DNA of 64,000 nucleotides, taken from assembly GCF_026965555.1 (NCBI RefSeq), contig NZ_CP114040.1, forward strand, positions 4,216,001 through 4,280,000, written 5' to 3'. Below are positions 34,712-43,680 of this stretch, piece after piece. Position 1 is the stretch's first letter, and the number at the start of each line of letters is the position of its first letter. The stretch is from Nannocystis punicea. Lineage in GTDB: Bacteria > Myxococcota_A > Polyangia > Nannocystales > Nannocystaceae. The notes beneath the pieces were generated by a model that was not told the origin of the DNA, made no database searches, and saw nothing but the letters and a program-made list of their open reading frames with translations. Position numbers and translations under genes: made by a program.

Positions 34712-36100
34712 ATGACAACCGTGCTGCAAGCCCTGCTCGACCGTGTCTCGCCGCCCATCGATTCGATCCCGACGCCGACGCGGTTCCCGGTGTTCGGCCA
34801 CTTGCCGATGCTGACCTGGCACGGGCTCATGCCGCTGGTCGAGTCGGCGCGGAAGAAGCACGGCGACTTCTTCCGCCTGTGCGTCGGCAAGCACTCGCTG
34901 TTCGTGGCGCTGCACCCGGACGCGGTCGAGCAGATCCTGCTCACGGACAAGGACTCGTACGGCAAGCGCGACACTTATGATTCGATCCGCATGCTGGTGG
35001 GCGACGGGATCCTGACCAGCGAGGGCGAGCTGTGGCGGCGCGAGCGGCGGATCGCCCAGCCGTCGTTCAACAAGGGCAGCGTGGCGGCGCTGGCCGGCAA
35101 GATGACGCGCTTGACCGAGCGGACGCTGGCCGAGTGGACCCGCCGCTTCCGCGTCGGCGACGAGTTCGACGTGTACTCGGAGCTGCTCGGGCTGGCGATG
35201 GAGATCATCGGCGAGACGCTCTTCAGCCTCGACCTGCGCGCGCGCGTGGGCGAGTCGGCGGCGGCGTTCACGGTGGCGCTCGAGCAGGTGTCGGGCCGCG
35301 GCAACCAGATGCTGCAGCTGCCGCTGGCGTGGCCGACGCCGGGCAACCTGCGCCTGCGCAAGGCGCTGCGGACGCTCGACGCGGTGACGTTCGACATCAT
35401 CGCGCGCCGGCGGGCGGCGGGCACGCACGGCGACGACCTGCTGGCCGCGTACCTCAACGCGCGCGACGAGAACGGCGCGCCGCTCGACCCGCGGCTGGTG
35501 CGCGACGAGATCGCCACGTTCTTCCTGGCGGGCCACGAGACCACCGCGATCGCGCTGGCGTGGACGTTCTACCTGCTGGGGACGCACCCGGCGGTGTGGG
35601 ACAAGCTGATCGCGGAGGTCGACCGACTCGAGGGGCGCGTGCCGACCGCCGAGGACGTGCAGTCGACTCTGGTCTACACGAAGGCGGTGCTGCAGGAGTC
35701 GCTGCGGCTGTATCCGCCCACGTGGAGCGGGGGCCGCGACATCGTCGCCGAGACGGAGCTGGCGGGCCATCGCGTGTACCCGGGCGATCGCGTGCTCTAC
35801 CTGCCATTCCTGATGCACCGCGACCCGCGCTTCTGGGACGAGCCGGAGCAGTTCGAGCCGGCGCGGTTCCTGCCAGGGCAGCCGCAAGGCCGGCACAAGC
35901 TGGCCTACATCCCTTTCAGCGCCGGTCCGCGCATGTGCATCGGCAATCACTTCACGCTGCTCGAGGGCACTCTGGTGCTGGCGATGATCGCCCAGCGCTT
36001 CCGCCTGTCGCTGAGCGCGCGCGCCCGAATCGCGCAGGAGTTCCAGATCACGATGCGCCCGCGCCACGGGGTCCTCGTTCGCGTCGAGGCCAAGCGTTGA
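34712..36100 (+). CDS. Cytochrome P450
   Basis: A 462-residue soluble P450 mono-oxygenase. It shows the I-helix oxygen-activation motif 'AGHETTAIAL' (about 274), the K-helix 'ESLRLYPP', the PERF-like 'FEPARFLPG' and the heme-binding loop 'FSAGPRMCIGNHF' with the Cys thiolate near 409. No membrane anchor or fused reductase is present, so it needs separate redox partners; the ferredoxins at 14760 and 48708 are candidates only by class. Sequence style is that of the fatty-acid/alkane-type bacterial P450s. AAGAAGG lies six bases upstream of the ATG. A TetR gene follows 32 bp later and may regulate it. Confidence 0.93.
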   Translation: MTTVLQALLDRVSPPIDSIPTPTRFPVFGHLPMLTWHGLMPLVESARKKHGDFFRLCVGKHSLFVALHPDAVEQILLTDKDSYGKRDTYDSIRMLVGDGILTSEGELWRRERRIAQPSFNKGSVAALAGKMTRLTERTLAEWTRRFRVGDEFDVYSELLGLAMEIIGETLFSLDLRARVGESAAAFTVALEQVSGRGNQMLQLPLAWPTPGNLRLRKALRTLDAVTFDIIARRRAAGTHGDDLLAAYLNARDENGAPLDPRLVRDEIATFFLAGHETTAIALAWTFYLLGTHPAVWDKLIAEVDRLEGRVPTAEDVQSTLVYTKAVLQESLRLYPPTWSGGRDIVAETELAGHRVYPGDRVLYLPFLMHRDPRFWDEPEQFEPARFLPGQPQGRHKLAYIPFSAGPRMCIGNHFTLLEGTLVLAMIAQRFRLSLSARARIAQEFQITMRPRHGVLVRVEAKR

Positions 36101-36132
36101 CGCCGTCCCCGGGGACGCATACACCCAGGGGG

Positions 36133-36738
36133 ATGACCGCAGTTCCGCTCCCCGGTGAGCTCACCCTGGTCGACGACCGCGCCCGTCGAATCCTCGACGC
36201 GGCGGTCCGACTCGCCGAGACCGGCGGCTTCTCGGCGGTGCGCCTGCGCGACGTGGCCCAGGCGTCCGGCGTGGCCCTCGGCACGGTCTACAAGCGCTTC
36301 CGCAGCAAGGAGGACCTGCTGGTCGGGGTGCTGTCGCTCGAGCTGGTGGCGCTGCGCGAGCGCTTCGCGGCCGAACCACTGCAAGGCGCGACCCGCCTCG
36401 AGCGCCTGGTCCAGTGCTTCGCGGCGCTGACCGAGACGCTGTGCGCGAGGCCCCACCTCGGTCGGGCGGTGATCCGCTCGGCGGCGACCGGGGAGAACGC
36501 GCTGGCAGAGCGGCTGCAACGGTTCCACACGGCGTTGATGGAGCTGATCGTGGGGGCCATCCGCGGCCGCGAGGACGGACCGGTCAGCGCGATCGAGCTC
36601 GAGCGCCTGACTGTCCTCGAAGACGTGTGGTTCTCTCGCCTGGTCGGCTGGACGGGGGAGCTCTACGGGCCCGAGCTGGTGGTCGAGCAGGTGGCGCGCG
36701 CGGCCCGGCTGCTCTACGGGGCCGAGGGCGACGTCTGA
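36133..36738 (+). CDS. TetR-family transcriptional regulator
   Basis: A 201-residue protein with the TetR helix-turn-helix at residues 18-65 ('ILDAAVRLAETGGFSAVRLR', then 'GTVYKRFRSKEDLLVG'). The C-terminal ligand domain is helical and less conserved. ATG at 36133 follows AGGGGG. It is immediately downstream of the P450 gene in the same direction, which suggests it controls that gene and senses a P450 substrate; this is inference from position. Confidence 0.92.
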   Translation: MTAVPLPGELTLVDDRARRILDAAVRLAETGGFSAVRLRDVAQASGVALGTVYKRFRSKEDLLVGVLSLELVALRERFAAEPLQGATRLERLVQCFAALTETLCARPHLGRAVIRSAATGENALAERLQRFHTALMELIVGAIRGREDGPVSAIELERLTVLEDVWFSRLVGWTGELYGPELVVEQVARAARLLYGAEGDV

Positions 36739-36776
36739 GCTGCCCGTTCGGCTCGCGTCTCGGGCGGGCTGGTTAG

Positions 36777-36818
36777 GCTGTCTTTTGGGGCATGTCTCGG
36801 AGGACATGCTCGCGTGGG
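36777..36818. repeat. 14-bp repeat array, 3 units
   Basis: GCTG 36777, CATG 36791 and CATG 36805, exactly phased, 38 bp past the TetR stop and before the 405-bp repeats. Confidence 0.7.
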
Positions 36819-36862
36819 TCGGAGGCGAGCGGGGGCTGGTGAGGCGAGGTCGGGCGCGAAGG

Positions 36863-37970
36863 CGATCGCACGCCGCGAGCGGGCCCCGGATCGATGCGCG
36901 GCGAGGGTCGCGGGGCCGGTGTCCGGGACGCCCTGTCCCCTCAAACAGTTGCTCGGACTTCGTGAGGGACAGGGAGCTTCGAGGCTGCTGTTGCCTCGTC
37001 CTGCGCAAACTCGGTGCCAGGGCGTCCCGGCCCCCGTCCTCCGGGAGCTCTCTTTGGGCGGTGACGGTCGGCGAAGCCGAGATCCGGGGCCCGCTCGCGG
37101 CTGAACGACGAGTGGGGTGCGCGGCGAAGGCGGGGCGGAGGTCCGGGCGTGTGCCTCATCCGGGGATGGCCCGCGAGTGCGGTGCGCGACGATCTGAGGG
37201 CGGAGGTCCGGCGGGTTTGTTCGTCGCGGGCGATCGGGGCGAGCGGGCGTCTGTTCGTGCGTGGGGCGATCGCACGCCGCGAGCGGGCCCCGGATCGATG
37301 CGCGGCGAGGGTCGCGGGGCCGGTGTCCGGGACGCCCTGTCCCCTCAAACAGTTGCTCGGACTTCGTGAGGGACAGGGAGCTTCGAGGCTGCTGTTGCCT
37401 CGTCCTGCGCAAACTCGGTGCCAGGGCGTCCCGGCCCCCGTCCTCCGGGAGCTCTCTTTGGGCGGTGACGGTCGGCGAAGCCGAGATCCGGGGCCCGCTC
37501 GCGGCTGAACGACGAGTGGGGTACGCGGCGAAGGCGGGGCGGAGGTCCGGGCGTGTGCCTCGGACGGGGATGGCCCGCGAGTGCGGTGCGCGACGATCTG
37601 AGTGCGGAGGTCCGGCGGGTTTGTTCGTCGCGGGCGATCGGGGCGAGCGGGCGTCTGTTCGTGCGTGGGGGCGATCGCACGCCGCGAGCGGGCCCCGGAT
37701 CGATGCGCGGCGAGGGTCGCGGGGCCGGTGTCCGGGACGCCCTGTCCCCTCAAACAGTTGCTCGGACTTCGTGAGGGACAGGGAGCTTCGAGGCTGCTGT
37801 TGCCTCGTCCTGCGCAAACTCGGTGCCAGGGCGTCCCGGCCCCGTCCTCCGGGAGCTCTCTTTGGGCGGTGACGGTCGGCGAAGCCGAGATCCGGGGCCC
37901 GCTCGCGGCTGAACGACGAGTGGGGTACGCGGCGAAGGCGGGGCGGAGGTCCGGGCGTGTGCCTCGGGGG
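36863..37970. repeat. 405-bp tandem repeat, about 2.7 copies, with nested palindromes
   Basis: Three near-identical copies start at 36863, 37267 and 37672 (period 404 and 405 bp), the third truncated near 37970 and followed by a decayed fragment to about 38040. Each copy has a 230-bp palindromic core: in copy 1 outer arms at 36872-36892 and 37081-37101 (21 bp, perfect), middle arms CCGGGACGCCCTG at 36923-36935 and its complement at 37018-37030, and an inner hairpin CCCTGTCCCCTCA/TGAGGGACAGGG (36931-36974). Open frames across it have no start, family or codon signature. It could be a structured RNA, a MITE-like element or a binding array. Confidence 0.88.
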
Positions 37971-38063
37971 GCCGAGCCGTGAGTGGGGTGCGCGGCGAGC
38001 TGGGCGCCGAGTCCGGGCGCGTGCCTCGCGGCGAGAGGCGCGGGGCTGGCGGTCGGCGGAGAG

Positions 38064-38133
38064 TCTGACTGGATGGGCATGTCGCATCGGGCATGTCGGC
38101 GAGGACATGGCGCCTGGGACATGTTCTTAAGGT
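38064..38133. repeat. 14-bp repeat array, 5 units
   Basis: TCTG 38064, then CATG at 38078, 38092, 38106 and 38120, exactly phased. The array ends at the stop codon of the minus-strand membrane protein gene (38133). Confidence 0.85.
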
Positions 38134-38732
38134 CAGCGGGAGTCGGCGGCCTCGGCGAGGGCGCACAGGGCCGAGTCGCAGTGCTGGCTGGCGATCGGGC
38201 TGCAGTCGTCGGGGAGGGCGTCGACGCGGGTGAGCTGGGCCCGCTGGGCGGGGGAGCGCAGGAGGTAGGCGAGGCCCTGGCGGGTGACGTAGTAGGTCTC
38301 GCCGGGGCGGGTCCAGAAGCCGGGGCGCGGGCGCGGGGGGCTGTTGGCGGGCGGGGCGACGTCGATGAGGAGGAAGTCGTCGCCGTGCACCACGGGCTCC
38401 ACGAGGCCCGGGGGGCTGACGGCGGTGAGGCGCTCGGGAGCAGGGCGGCCGACCTCGACGAAGTGCCGCTCCTCGCGGAAGTCGCCCGGGGCGTAGAGCT
38501 TGAGGTGGTGGCGGGTGACGAGCCGGTACAGGGCCGCCAGGACCGCCAGGGGGAACAGGACGATGAAGCCGACGAGGACGCTGCGCTGGCCGTCGGTGAG
38601 GTGATCGACGGCGACGCCTCCGAAGGCGCCGGCGACGCCGTAGGAGAACACGAGGCACAGCGCGAGCAAGCCGAGCGGGCCGCGGGCCAGCGCGGCGGCG
38701 GTGCGCCCGAATCGTGCCGGCTCGAGGGTCAT
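38133..38732 (-). CDS. Membrane protein with two N-terminal helices, hypothetical
   Basis: A 199-residue protein with two membrane segments (about 17-40 and 50-67, 'VLVGFIVLFPLAVLAALY') followed by a cytoplasmic region with 'HHLKLYAPGDFREERHFVEV'. The C-terminus has three cysteines ('DDCSPIASQHCDSALC'). The 'YAP.DF' layout recurs in small membrane proteins of unknown role associated with effector or toxin genes, but nothing here tests that. The start at 38732 gives a short polar N-terminus before the first helix. It stands alone between repeat regions. Confidence 0.65.
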   Translation of the reverse strand: MTLEPARFGRTAAALARGPLGLLALCLVFSYGVAGAFGGVAVDHLTDGQRSVLVGFIVLFPLAVLAALYRLVTRHHLKLYAPGDFREERHFVEVGRPAPERLTAVSPPGLVEPVVHGDDFLLIDVAPPANSPPRPRPGFWTRPGETYYVTRQGLAYLLRSPAQRAQLTRVDALPDDCSPIASQHCDSALCALAEAADSR

Positions 38733-39037
38733 GCCACGCGTCGGTCATACCACGCAGCGCGCGGAGGCGACGACCGGGATGCGCAACCAACAAGATAGAG
38801 GAGGACGAGGTGTGAAATTATTGTGATCGGAATTACGGATTTGGCAGACGGTGAGGCCTGCTCGCTGGAGCGGCCCGATGGGCCGCAACGTCCAGCGCAG
38901 GGCAGCGGAGCTTCGCATGCCTCGAGTCGTGGCGCGCCGCACTGCCGCGGGGTCATGAGCCCGACCTGTTCGCATGGACATGCTCTCTTCGCCATGTCCT
39001 GAAGGACATGAGAATGAATGTGTCGCAAGGGACAGGT
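38733..39037. other. Spacer with 14-bp repeat array (38965-39020)
   Basis: Cores CCTG 38965, CATG 38979, 38993 and 39007 are phased, with a further CAGG at 39033 one base out of register; the array touches the stop of the LysR gene (39038). The part at 38790-38850 is unusually AT-rich for this window and is the likely promoter zone of the membrane protein gene, with GGAGG nearby. No RNA gene seen. Confidence 0.6.
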
Positions 39038-39922
39038 TCAGGCGGGCATGGTGGTGCGGGCGGCGGCGGCGAGGAAGTCGACGACGGCGCGGACGCGGGG
39101 GGCGAGCAGGCGGCCCTGGGGGAACACGAGGTGGATGGGCAGGCCGTCCTCGGGGGTGTCGGCGAACAGGACGCGCAGGGCGCCGCGCTTGACGTCGGCG
39201 GCGATGGTGACGTCCGGCAGCCAGGCGATGCCCACGCCGGCGAGGGCGAGCTGGCGCAGGGCCTCGTTGCTGTCGGCGGCGAAGGGACCCTGCGGGACGA
39301 GGCGGCCGCCGCCGGGCAGCTCCCACGGGACGCGCAGGCCGCCGCGGAGGATGGCGAGGTGAGCGTGGCGCGACAGGGCGTCGGGGGAGCGCGGGACGCC
39401 GTGCGACTTGAGGTAGGTCGGGGTGGCGCAGAAGTTGCGACGCAGGCGGCCGATCCGCCGCTGGACCAGCCGGCCGTCGCCCTCGCCGCCGACGCGCAGG
39501 GCGACGTCGAATTGCTCGGCGTGCAGGTCGACGAAGCGGTCGGCGAGGCCGAGCTCGAGGCCGATCTGCGGGTGGGCACGGTGGAGCGCGGGCAGCCGCG
39601 GGACCAGCCAGGCGTGGCCGAGCTCGACCGGGGCGCTCATCCGCACGACGCCGCGCGGACCGGTGGCGCGCGCGGCCTCCTCGCAGGCGTCGGTGATGTC
39701 GTCGAGCGCCCGCTGGACCCGCTCGAACAGGGCCTCGCCCTCCGGGGTCGGCTGCAGACCCAGGCCGGTGCGCACGACCAGCGGCACGCCGAGCTTCTGC
39801 TCGAGCCGCGCGACCTGCTTGCTGAAGGCCGAGGGGGTGGTGCCAGCCTCGCGCGAGGCGGCGCTGAAGCTGCCGGCGCGCACGCTGCGGACAAACGCCT
39901 GGAGTTGCGGGGTCAGATCCAC
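39038..39922 (-). CDS. LysR-family transcriptional regulator
   Basis: A 294-residue LysR protein: winged helix-turn-helix at residues 1-60 ('MDLTPQLQAFVRSVRAGSFS', 'FSKQVARLEQKLGVPLVVR') and a two-lobed effector domain from about 90. It starts at a GTG. It is divergent from the SDR epimerase gene (97 bp between starts), the usual arrangement for a LysR regulator and its target, so it probably controls that gene. The effector is unknown. Confidence 0.93.
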   Translation of the reverse strand: MDLTPQLQAFVRSVRAGSFSAASREAGTTPSAFSKQVARLEQKLGVPLVVRTGLGLQPTPEGEALFERVQRALDDITDACEEAARATGPRGVVRMSAPVELGHAWLVPRLPALHRAHPQIGLELGLADRFVDLHAEQFDVALRVGGEGDGRLVQRRIGRLRRNFCATPTYLKSHGVPRSPDALSRHAHLAILRGGLRVPWELPGGGRLVPQGPFAADSNEALRQLALAGVGIAWLPDVTIAADVKRGALRVLFADTPEDGLPIHLVFPQGRLLAPRVRAVVDFLAAAARTTMPA

Positions 39923-40018
39923 GGGCAGCTTTGCCTCTCGGGCACAGGACGTGTGCCAGGAATCAAACTACCATGCGCGAACGGAACAGACCAGACTGGC
40001 GGCACGAGGGACTTCGAG

Positions 40019-40936
40019 ATGAAGCGTGCATTCGTGACAGGTGTTTCCGGTTATATCGGCGGGTCGGTGGCGCGGCGGCTGGTGCAGGACGGCTTCGCGG
40101 TGGTCGGACTGGTCCGCGATCCGGCCGCGGCGGGGCGCATCGAGGCGACGGGCGTGCGGCCGGTGATCGGCGGGCTGGGCGACGCGCCGCTGCTGGAGCG
40201 GCTGGCGAGCGAGGCCGATGTGGTGGTCAACACCGCGGACTCCGATCATCGGCCGGCGGTCGAGGCGCTGATCGCGGGCCTGCGCGGGACCGGCAAGACG
40301 CTGGTGCACACGAGCGGGTCGTCGATCGTGGCCGACGAGGGCACGGGGGAGTACTCGGAGCGGGTGTTCACCGACGACACGCCGAACACGCCGATCCCGG
40401 CGAAGGCGGCGCGCGTGGCGATCGATCGGCGCGTCCGCGACGCGGCGAGCGAGGGTGTGCGCAGCGCGGTGATCTGCCCGACGATGATTTACGGCCGCGG
40501 CTCCGGCAGCAAGCGCGACTCGATCCAGGTGCCGATGTTGATCGGCGCGGCCCGGCAGCGCGGCGCGGGGGTCCATATCGGCCCGGGTCGCAACATTTGG
40601 TCGAATGTACACATCGACGATCTGGTCGACCTGTACGCGCTGGCGATCGAAAAGGCGGAGCCCGGGAGCTTCTTCTTCGCCGAGAACGGCGAGGCGGCGC
40701 TGGGCGAGGTGGCGCGATCGATCGGGCGCATGCTCGGGTTCGGCGAGCGCACGGTCGAGTGGCCGCTCGCCGAGGCTGTCGCGGCGCTCGGCGTCGAGGC
40801 GGCGAGCCTCGGCCTGGCGTCGAACAGCCGCGTGCGAGCGACGCACGCGCGCGCGCTCGGCTGGCTGCCGCGGCAGATCGGTCTGCTCGCGGACATCGAG
40901 GGCGGCAGCTATCGCCAGGACTTCGGGCCGAAGTGA
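40019..40936 (+). CDS. NAD(P)-dependent epimerase/dehydratase-like SDR
   Basis: A 305-residue extended SDR with the Rossmann motif 'VTGVSGYIGGSVARRL' at residues 6-21 and the catalytic 'YGRGSGSK' region; the active-site Tyr-x-x-x-Lys is modified ('SSIVADEGTGEYSERVF' precedes it), as in atypical NAD-binding epimerases of this group. It acts in the cytoplasm on an unknown carbonyl or sugar-like substrate. Start at the ATG at 40019. Divergent from a LysR regulator that probably responds to its substrate. Confidence 0.85.
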   Translation: MKRAFVTGVSGYIGGSVARRLVQDGFAVVGLVRDPAAAGRIEATGVRPVIGGLGDAPLLERLASEADVVVNTADSDHRPAVEALIAGLRGTGKTLVHTSGSSIVADEGTGEYSERVFTDDTPNTPIPAKAARVAIDRRVRDAASEGVRSAVICPTMIYGRGSGSKRDSIQVPMLIGAARQRGAGVHIGPGRNIWSNVHIDDLVDLYALAIEKAEPGSFFFAENGEAALGEVARSIGRMLGFGERTVEWPLAEAVAALGVEAASLGLASNSRVRATHARALGWLPRQIGLLADIEGGSYRQDFGPK

Positions 40937-41093
40937 GGCGCGAGCGCCGAGGATGAGGACTCGCGCCTGCGTGTGCTCGAGCGAGCGCGACGGATCGATC
41001 GCGGAGCTTCGGCGTCCGCGCGGCCAGGGGCGCTCGGAGAGGTCGCGCCCGACCGGCGTGGTCGGCTGCAGGTCGACGGGGCCGCGGACATAG

Positions 41094-41135
41094 GCTGACT
41101 GATTCGCCATGTCCTGAAGTTCATGTTTGAGCGGC
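41094..41135. repeat. 14-bp repeat array, 3 units
   Basis: GCTG 41094, CATG 41108 and CATG 41122, exactly phased, in the 293-bp spacer between the SDR gene and the next GH13 gene. No other feature is seen there. Confidence 0.7.
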
Positions 41136-41229
41136 CGGGGCTGGGCGGGCCGCGAGCGAGCCCGGCCTTGACGACGTCGGCCCGCGATCGGGCCTGCCGG
41201 GCCTGCGAGGGCGGGTAGGAGGCGACCGG

Positions 41230-43314
41230 ATGCTTGACCCCGGGCGGGCAACGGCGCCATCCTGGGCCCGCGTGGCCCGCTCGCTCCGGATTCTGCCTGT
41301 CCTTTCGATCTTGTTGGTCGGCTGCACCGATCCGCCGCTCGAGTCGGAGACGACCGAGACGGCGACGATGCCGCCGAGCACGATGCCGTACGACCCGTCG
41401 ATGGGGGGCGGCGTGACCGGCTACGCGACCGGGGGGCAGGTCGATCCGACGACGGGCGGGGAGCCGACGACGGGCGAGCCGCCGCCGCCGATGTGTGACG
41501 ACGCCCTCAAGCGCTGCGACTACGAGTTCACGTACCCCGACATGGGCGAGACGTCGGTCGAGGTGATGGGGAGCTTCGCCCCCGACGGCTGGACGAAGGG
41601 CGCGGCGATGAAGACCGACGGCACGACCTGGCGCGTGACCGTACCTGTCCCATGGGACACGTCGGTGCAGTACAAGCTGCGCATCGACGGGTCGATGTCG
41701 TGGATCCCCGACCCGAACAACCCCGACCAGGTCGACGACGGGTTCGGCGGCTACAACTCGGTGCTGCAGCCGATGACCTGCGAGATGTTCAGCTGCGAGG
41801 CGGCGTCGTGCGCGGTCGAGCAGGAGGGGGCGTTCGACTGGCGCGACTCGGTGATCTACTTCGTGTTCGTCGATCGCTTCAACAACGGGGACCCCGGCAA
41901 TGACGCGCTGATCGGGGTCGAGACGGCGGCCGACTGGCAGGGCGGCGACTGGGCCGGGGTGACGGCGAAGATCGAGGAGGGCTACTTCACCGAGCTCGGC
42001 GTCAACACCCTGTGGTTGACGGTGCCGATGAACAACACGTCGGACGACGGCATCGGCACCGACGGGCACCTGTACAGCGCGTACCACGGCTACTGGCCGA
42101 CCGACCTGTCGCAGACCGAGGAGCACTTCGGCTCGCTGGCCGAGCTGCAGGCGCTGGTGACCGCGGCCCACGCGGCCGACCTGAAGGTGATCCTCGACTA
42201 CGCGATGAACCACGTGCACGTCAGCGCGCCGGTGTACGCGGAGCACCCGGACTGGTTCAACCCGAACGACAACGGCAACGGCGGCGACTGCGTGTGCGGG
42301 GCCGGCTGCTCGTGGGACGGGGCCGACGGCGAGCGCTGCTGGTTCACCGATTACCTGCCCGACTTCAACTTCAGCAACCAGGCGGCCCGCGACTACTCGG
42401 TGAACAACGCGCTCCAGTGGATCAAGGACACCGGGGTCGACGGGTTCCGCCTCGACGCGGTCAAGCACATCAAGATGGAGTGGCTGACCGACCTGCGCGC
42501 GCGCGTGAAGGCCGACGTCGAGCCGATGTCGGGCCAGCACTTCTACATGGTCGGCGAGACGTTCACCGGCGACAAGCCGACCATCAACAAGTACGTCGGC
42601 TGCGACAAGCTCGACGGCCAGTTCGACTTCCCGCTGCGCATGCAGATGGCCTACAACGTGCTGATGCGCCAGGGCTCGATGACCGAGCTGGCCGACTTCA
42701 TCGACGGCAACAATAACTATTACAACGGCGGCGCGGCGGTGATGAGCACGTTCATCGGCAATCACGACATCCCGCGCGCGATCCACCTGGCCGAGGACAC
42801 GCCGGTGTGGAACAACCAATGGGCCGACGGCAAGGACAAGGCCTGGAACGACAAGCCCGGCCTGCCCGGCGGCGCGGCCGCGTTCGAGCGGCTCGGCCTG
42901 GCGTTCACGATCCTCTACACGACGCTCGGCGCGCCGCTCGTCTACTACGGCGACGAGGTCGGGATGCCAGGCGCCGGCGACCCCGACAACCGCCGCTTCA
43001 TGCAGTGGGACGGCTACTCGAGCGGGCAGAGCTGGCTCCTGGGCCATGTGCAAGACCTGGGGACGATCCGCGCGGCCCACCCGGCGCTCCGCCGCGGCTC
43101 CTACACCCGCCTCGGCGCCGACGCCGACAGCCTGGCCTACTCGATGGCCGGCGAGGGCGAGACGGTCTCGGTCGCGGTCAACCGCAGCGACGCGGCGAAG
43201 TCGATCGGCGGGCTGCCGGCGATGGCGCTCAAGGACGAGCTGACGGGCGAGATGGTCGAGGGGCCGACGGTGATGGTGCCGGCCCGCTCGGCGCGGATCC
43301 TCGTGGCGCCCTGA
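41230..43314 (+). CDS. GH13 alpha-amylase-family lipoprotein with CBM domain
   Basis: A 694-residue lipoprotein (lipobox 'LLVGC') with a Thr/Gly-rich linker to about residue 90, an Ig-fold carbohydrate-binding module at about 95-190 ('VEVMGSFAPDGWTKG', 'VPWDTSVQYKLRIDG') and a GH13 barrel from about 205 ('VIYFVFVDRFNNGDPGND'). Catalytic blocks are 'ILDYAMNHVH', 'DGFRLDAVKH' (nucleophile about 410), 'MVGETFTG' (Glu about 442) and 'FIGNHDIPRA' (about 512). A 14-bp repeat unit is read in the binding module at 41644-41670. It is the third surface amylase in the window and likely feeds the LamB/MalEFGK uptake system. Confidence 0.93.
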   Translation: MLDPGRATAPSWARVARSLRILPVLSILLVGCTDPPLESETTETATMPPSTMPYDPSMGGGVTGYATGGQVDPTTGGEPTTGEPPPPMCDDALKRCDYEFTYPDMGETSVEVMGSFAPDGWTKGAAMKTDGTTWRVTVPVPWDTSVQYKLRIDGSMSWIPDPNNPDQVDDGFGGYNSVLQPMTCEMFSCEAASCAVEQEGAFDWRDSVIYFVFVDRFNNGDPGNDALIGVETAADWQGGDWAGVTAKIEEGYFTELGVNTLWLTVPMNNTSDDGIGTDGHLYSAYHGYWPTDLSQTEEHFGSLAELQALVTAAHAADLKVILDYAMNHVHVSAPVYAEHPDWFNPNDNGNGGDCVCGAGCSWDGADGERCWFTDYLPDFNFSNQAARDYSVNNALQWIKDTGVDGFRLDAVKHIKMEWLTDLRARVKADVEPMSGQHFYMVGETFTGDKPTINKYVGCDKLDGQFDFPLRMQMAYNVLMRQGSMTELADFIDGNNNYYNGGAAVMSTFIGNHDIPRAIHLAEDTPVWNNQWADGKDKAWNDKPGLPGGAAAFERLGLAFTILYTTLGAPLVYYGDEVGMPGAGDPDNRRFMQWDGYSSGQSWLLGHVQDLGTIRAAHPALRRGSYTRLGADADSLAYSMAGEGETVSVAVNRSDAAKSIGGLPAMALKDELTGEMVEGPTVMVPARSARILVAP

Positions 43315-43680
43315 GCTTCGGGGCATGTCCTCCGGGACAGGTGATTTCATCGCGGTCCCGGCGCCGACGTCGGCCACGCATCGCTCGCGGGTGAACCACG
43401 AGCGCGAGGCCGGCGGGCCGTCGGCGTCGCTGCCGCCGTGAGCGACGGCGAGCCCGGGCGAGGCGCGGGCGAGGCTGGCTGGCCGCTCGCTGTCGCGATT
43501 GCAAGGATCCGTGCAGACTGCATCGGCAGGCGGCGGGGGGCGCGGCGAGTGTGGTGATTGCTGTTCGCAAGGACAGGTGTGGCCATTGCCGGGCTGCAGG
43601 CCTCCGGAGGCCCCGGCGGGCGCGAACGGGCGGGCGGGCGGTCACTGGCGCGGGCGCAGTCCTCGGCCATACGTCGGACC
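43315..43680. other. Spacer with two 14-bp repeat units
   Basis: CATG 43324 and CAGG 43338 follow the GH13 stop. Frames in the remaining 330 bp have no credible start or family; the sulfatase frame is open here but is judged to begin at 43681, where its signal peptide starts. Confidence 0.5.

Noticed and set aside
36863..38122. Coding genes or integron attC sites in the 405-bp repeats
   Set aside because: Frames are repeated, lack starts and families, and change with the 404/405-bp period; the hairpins lack the attC core boxes and no integrase is present.
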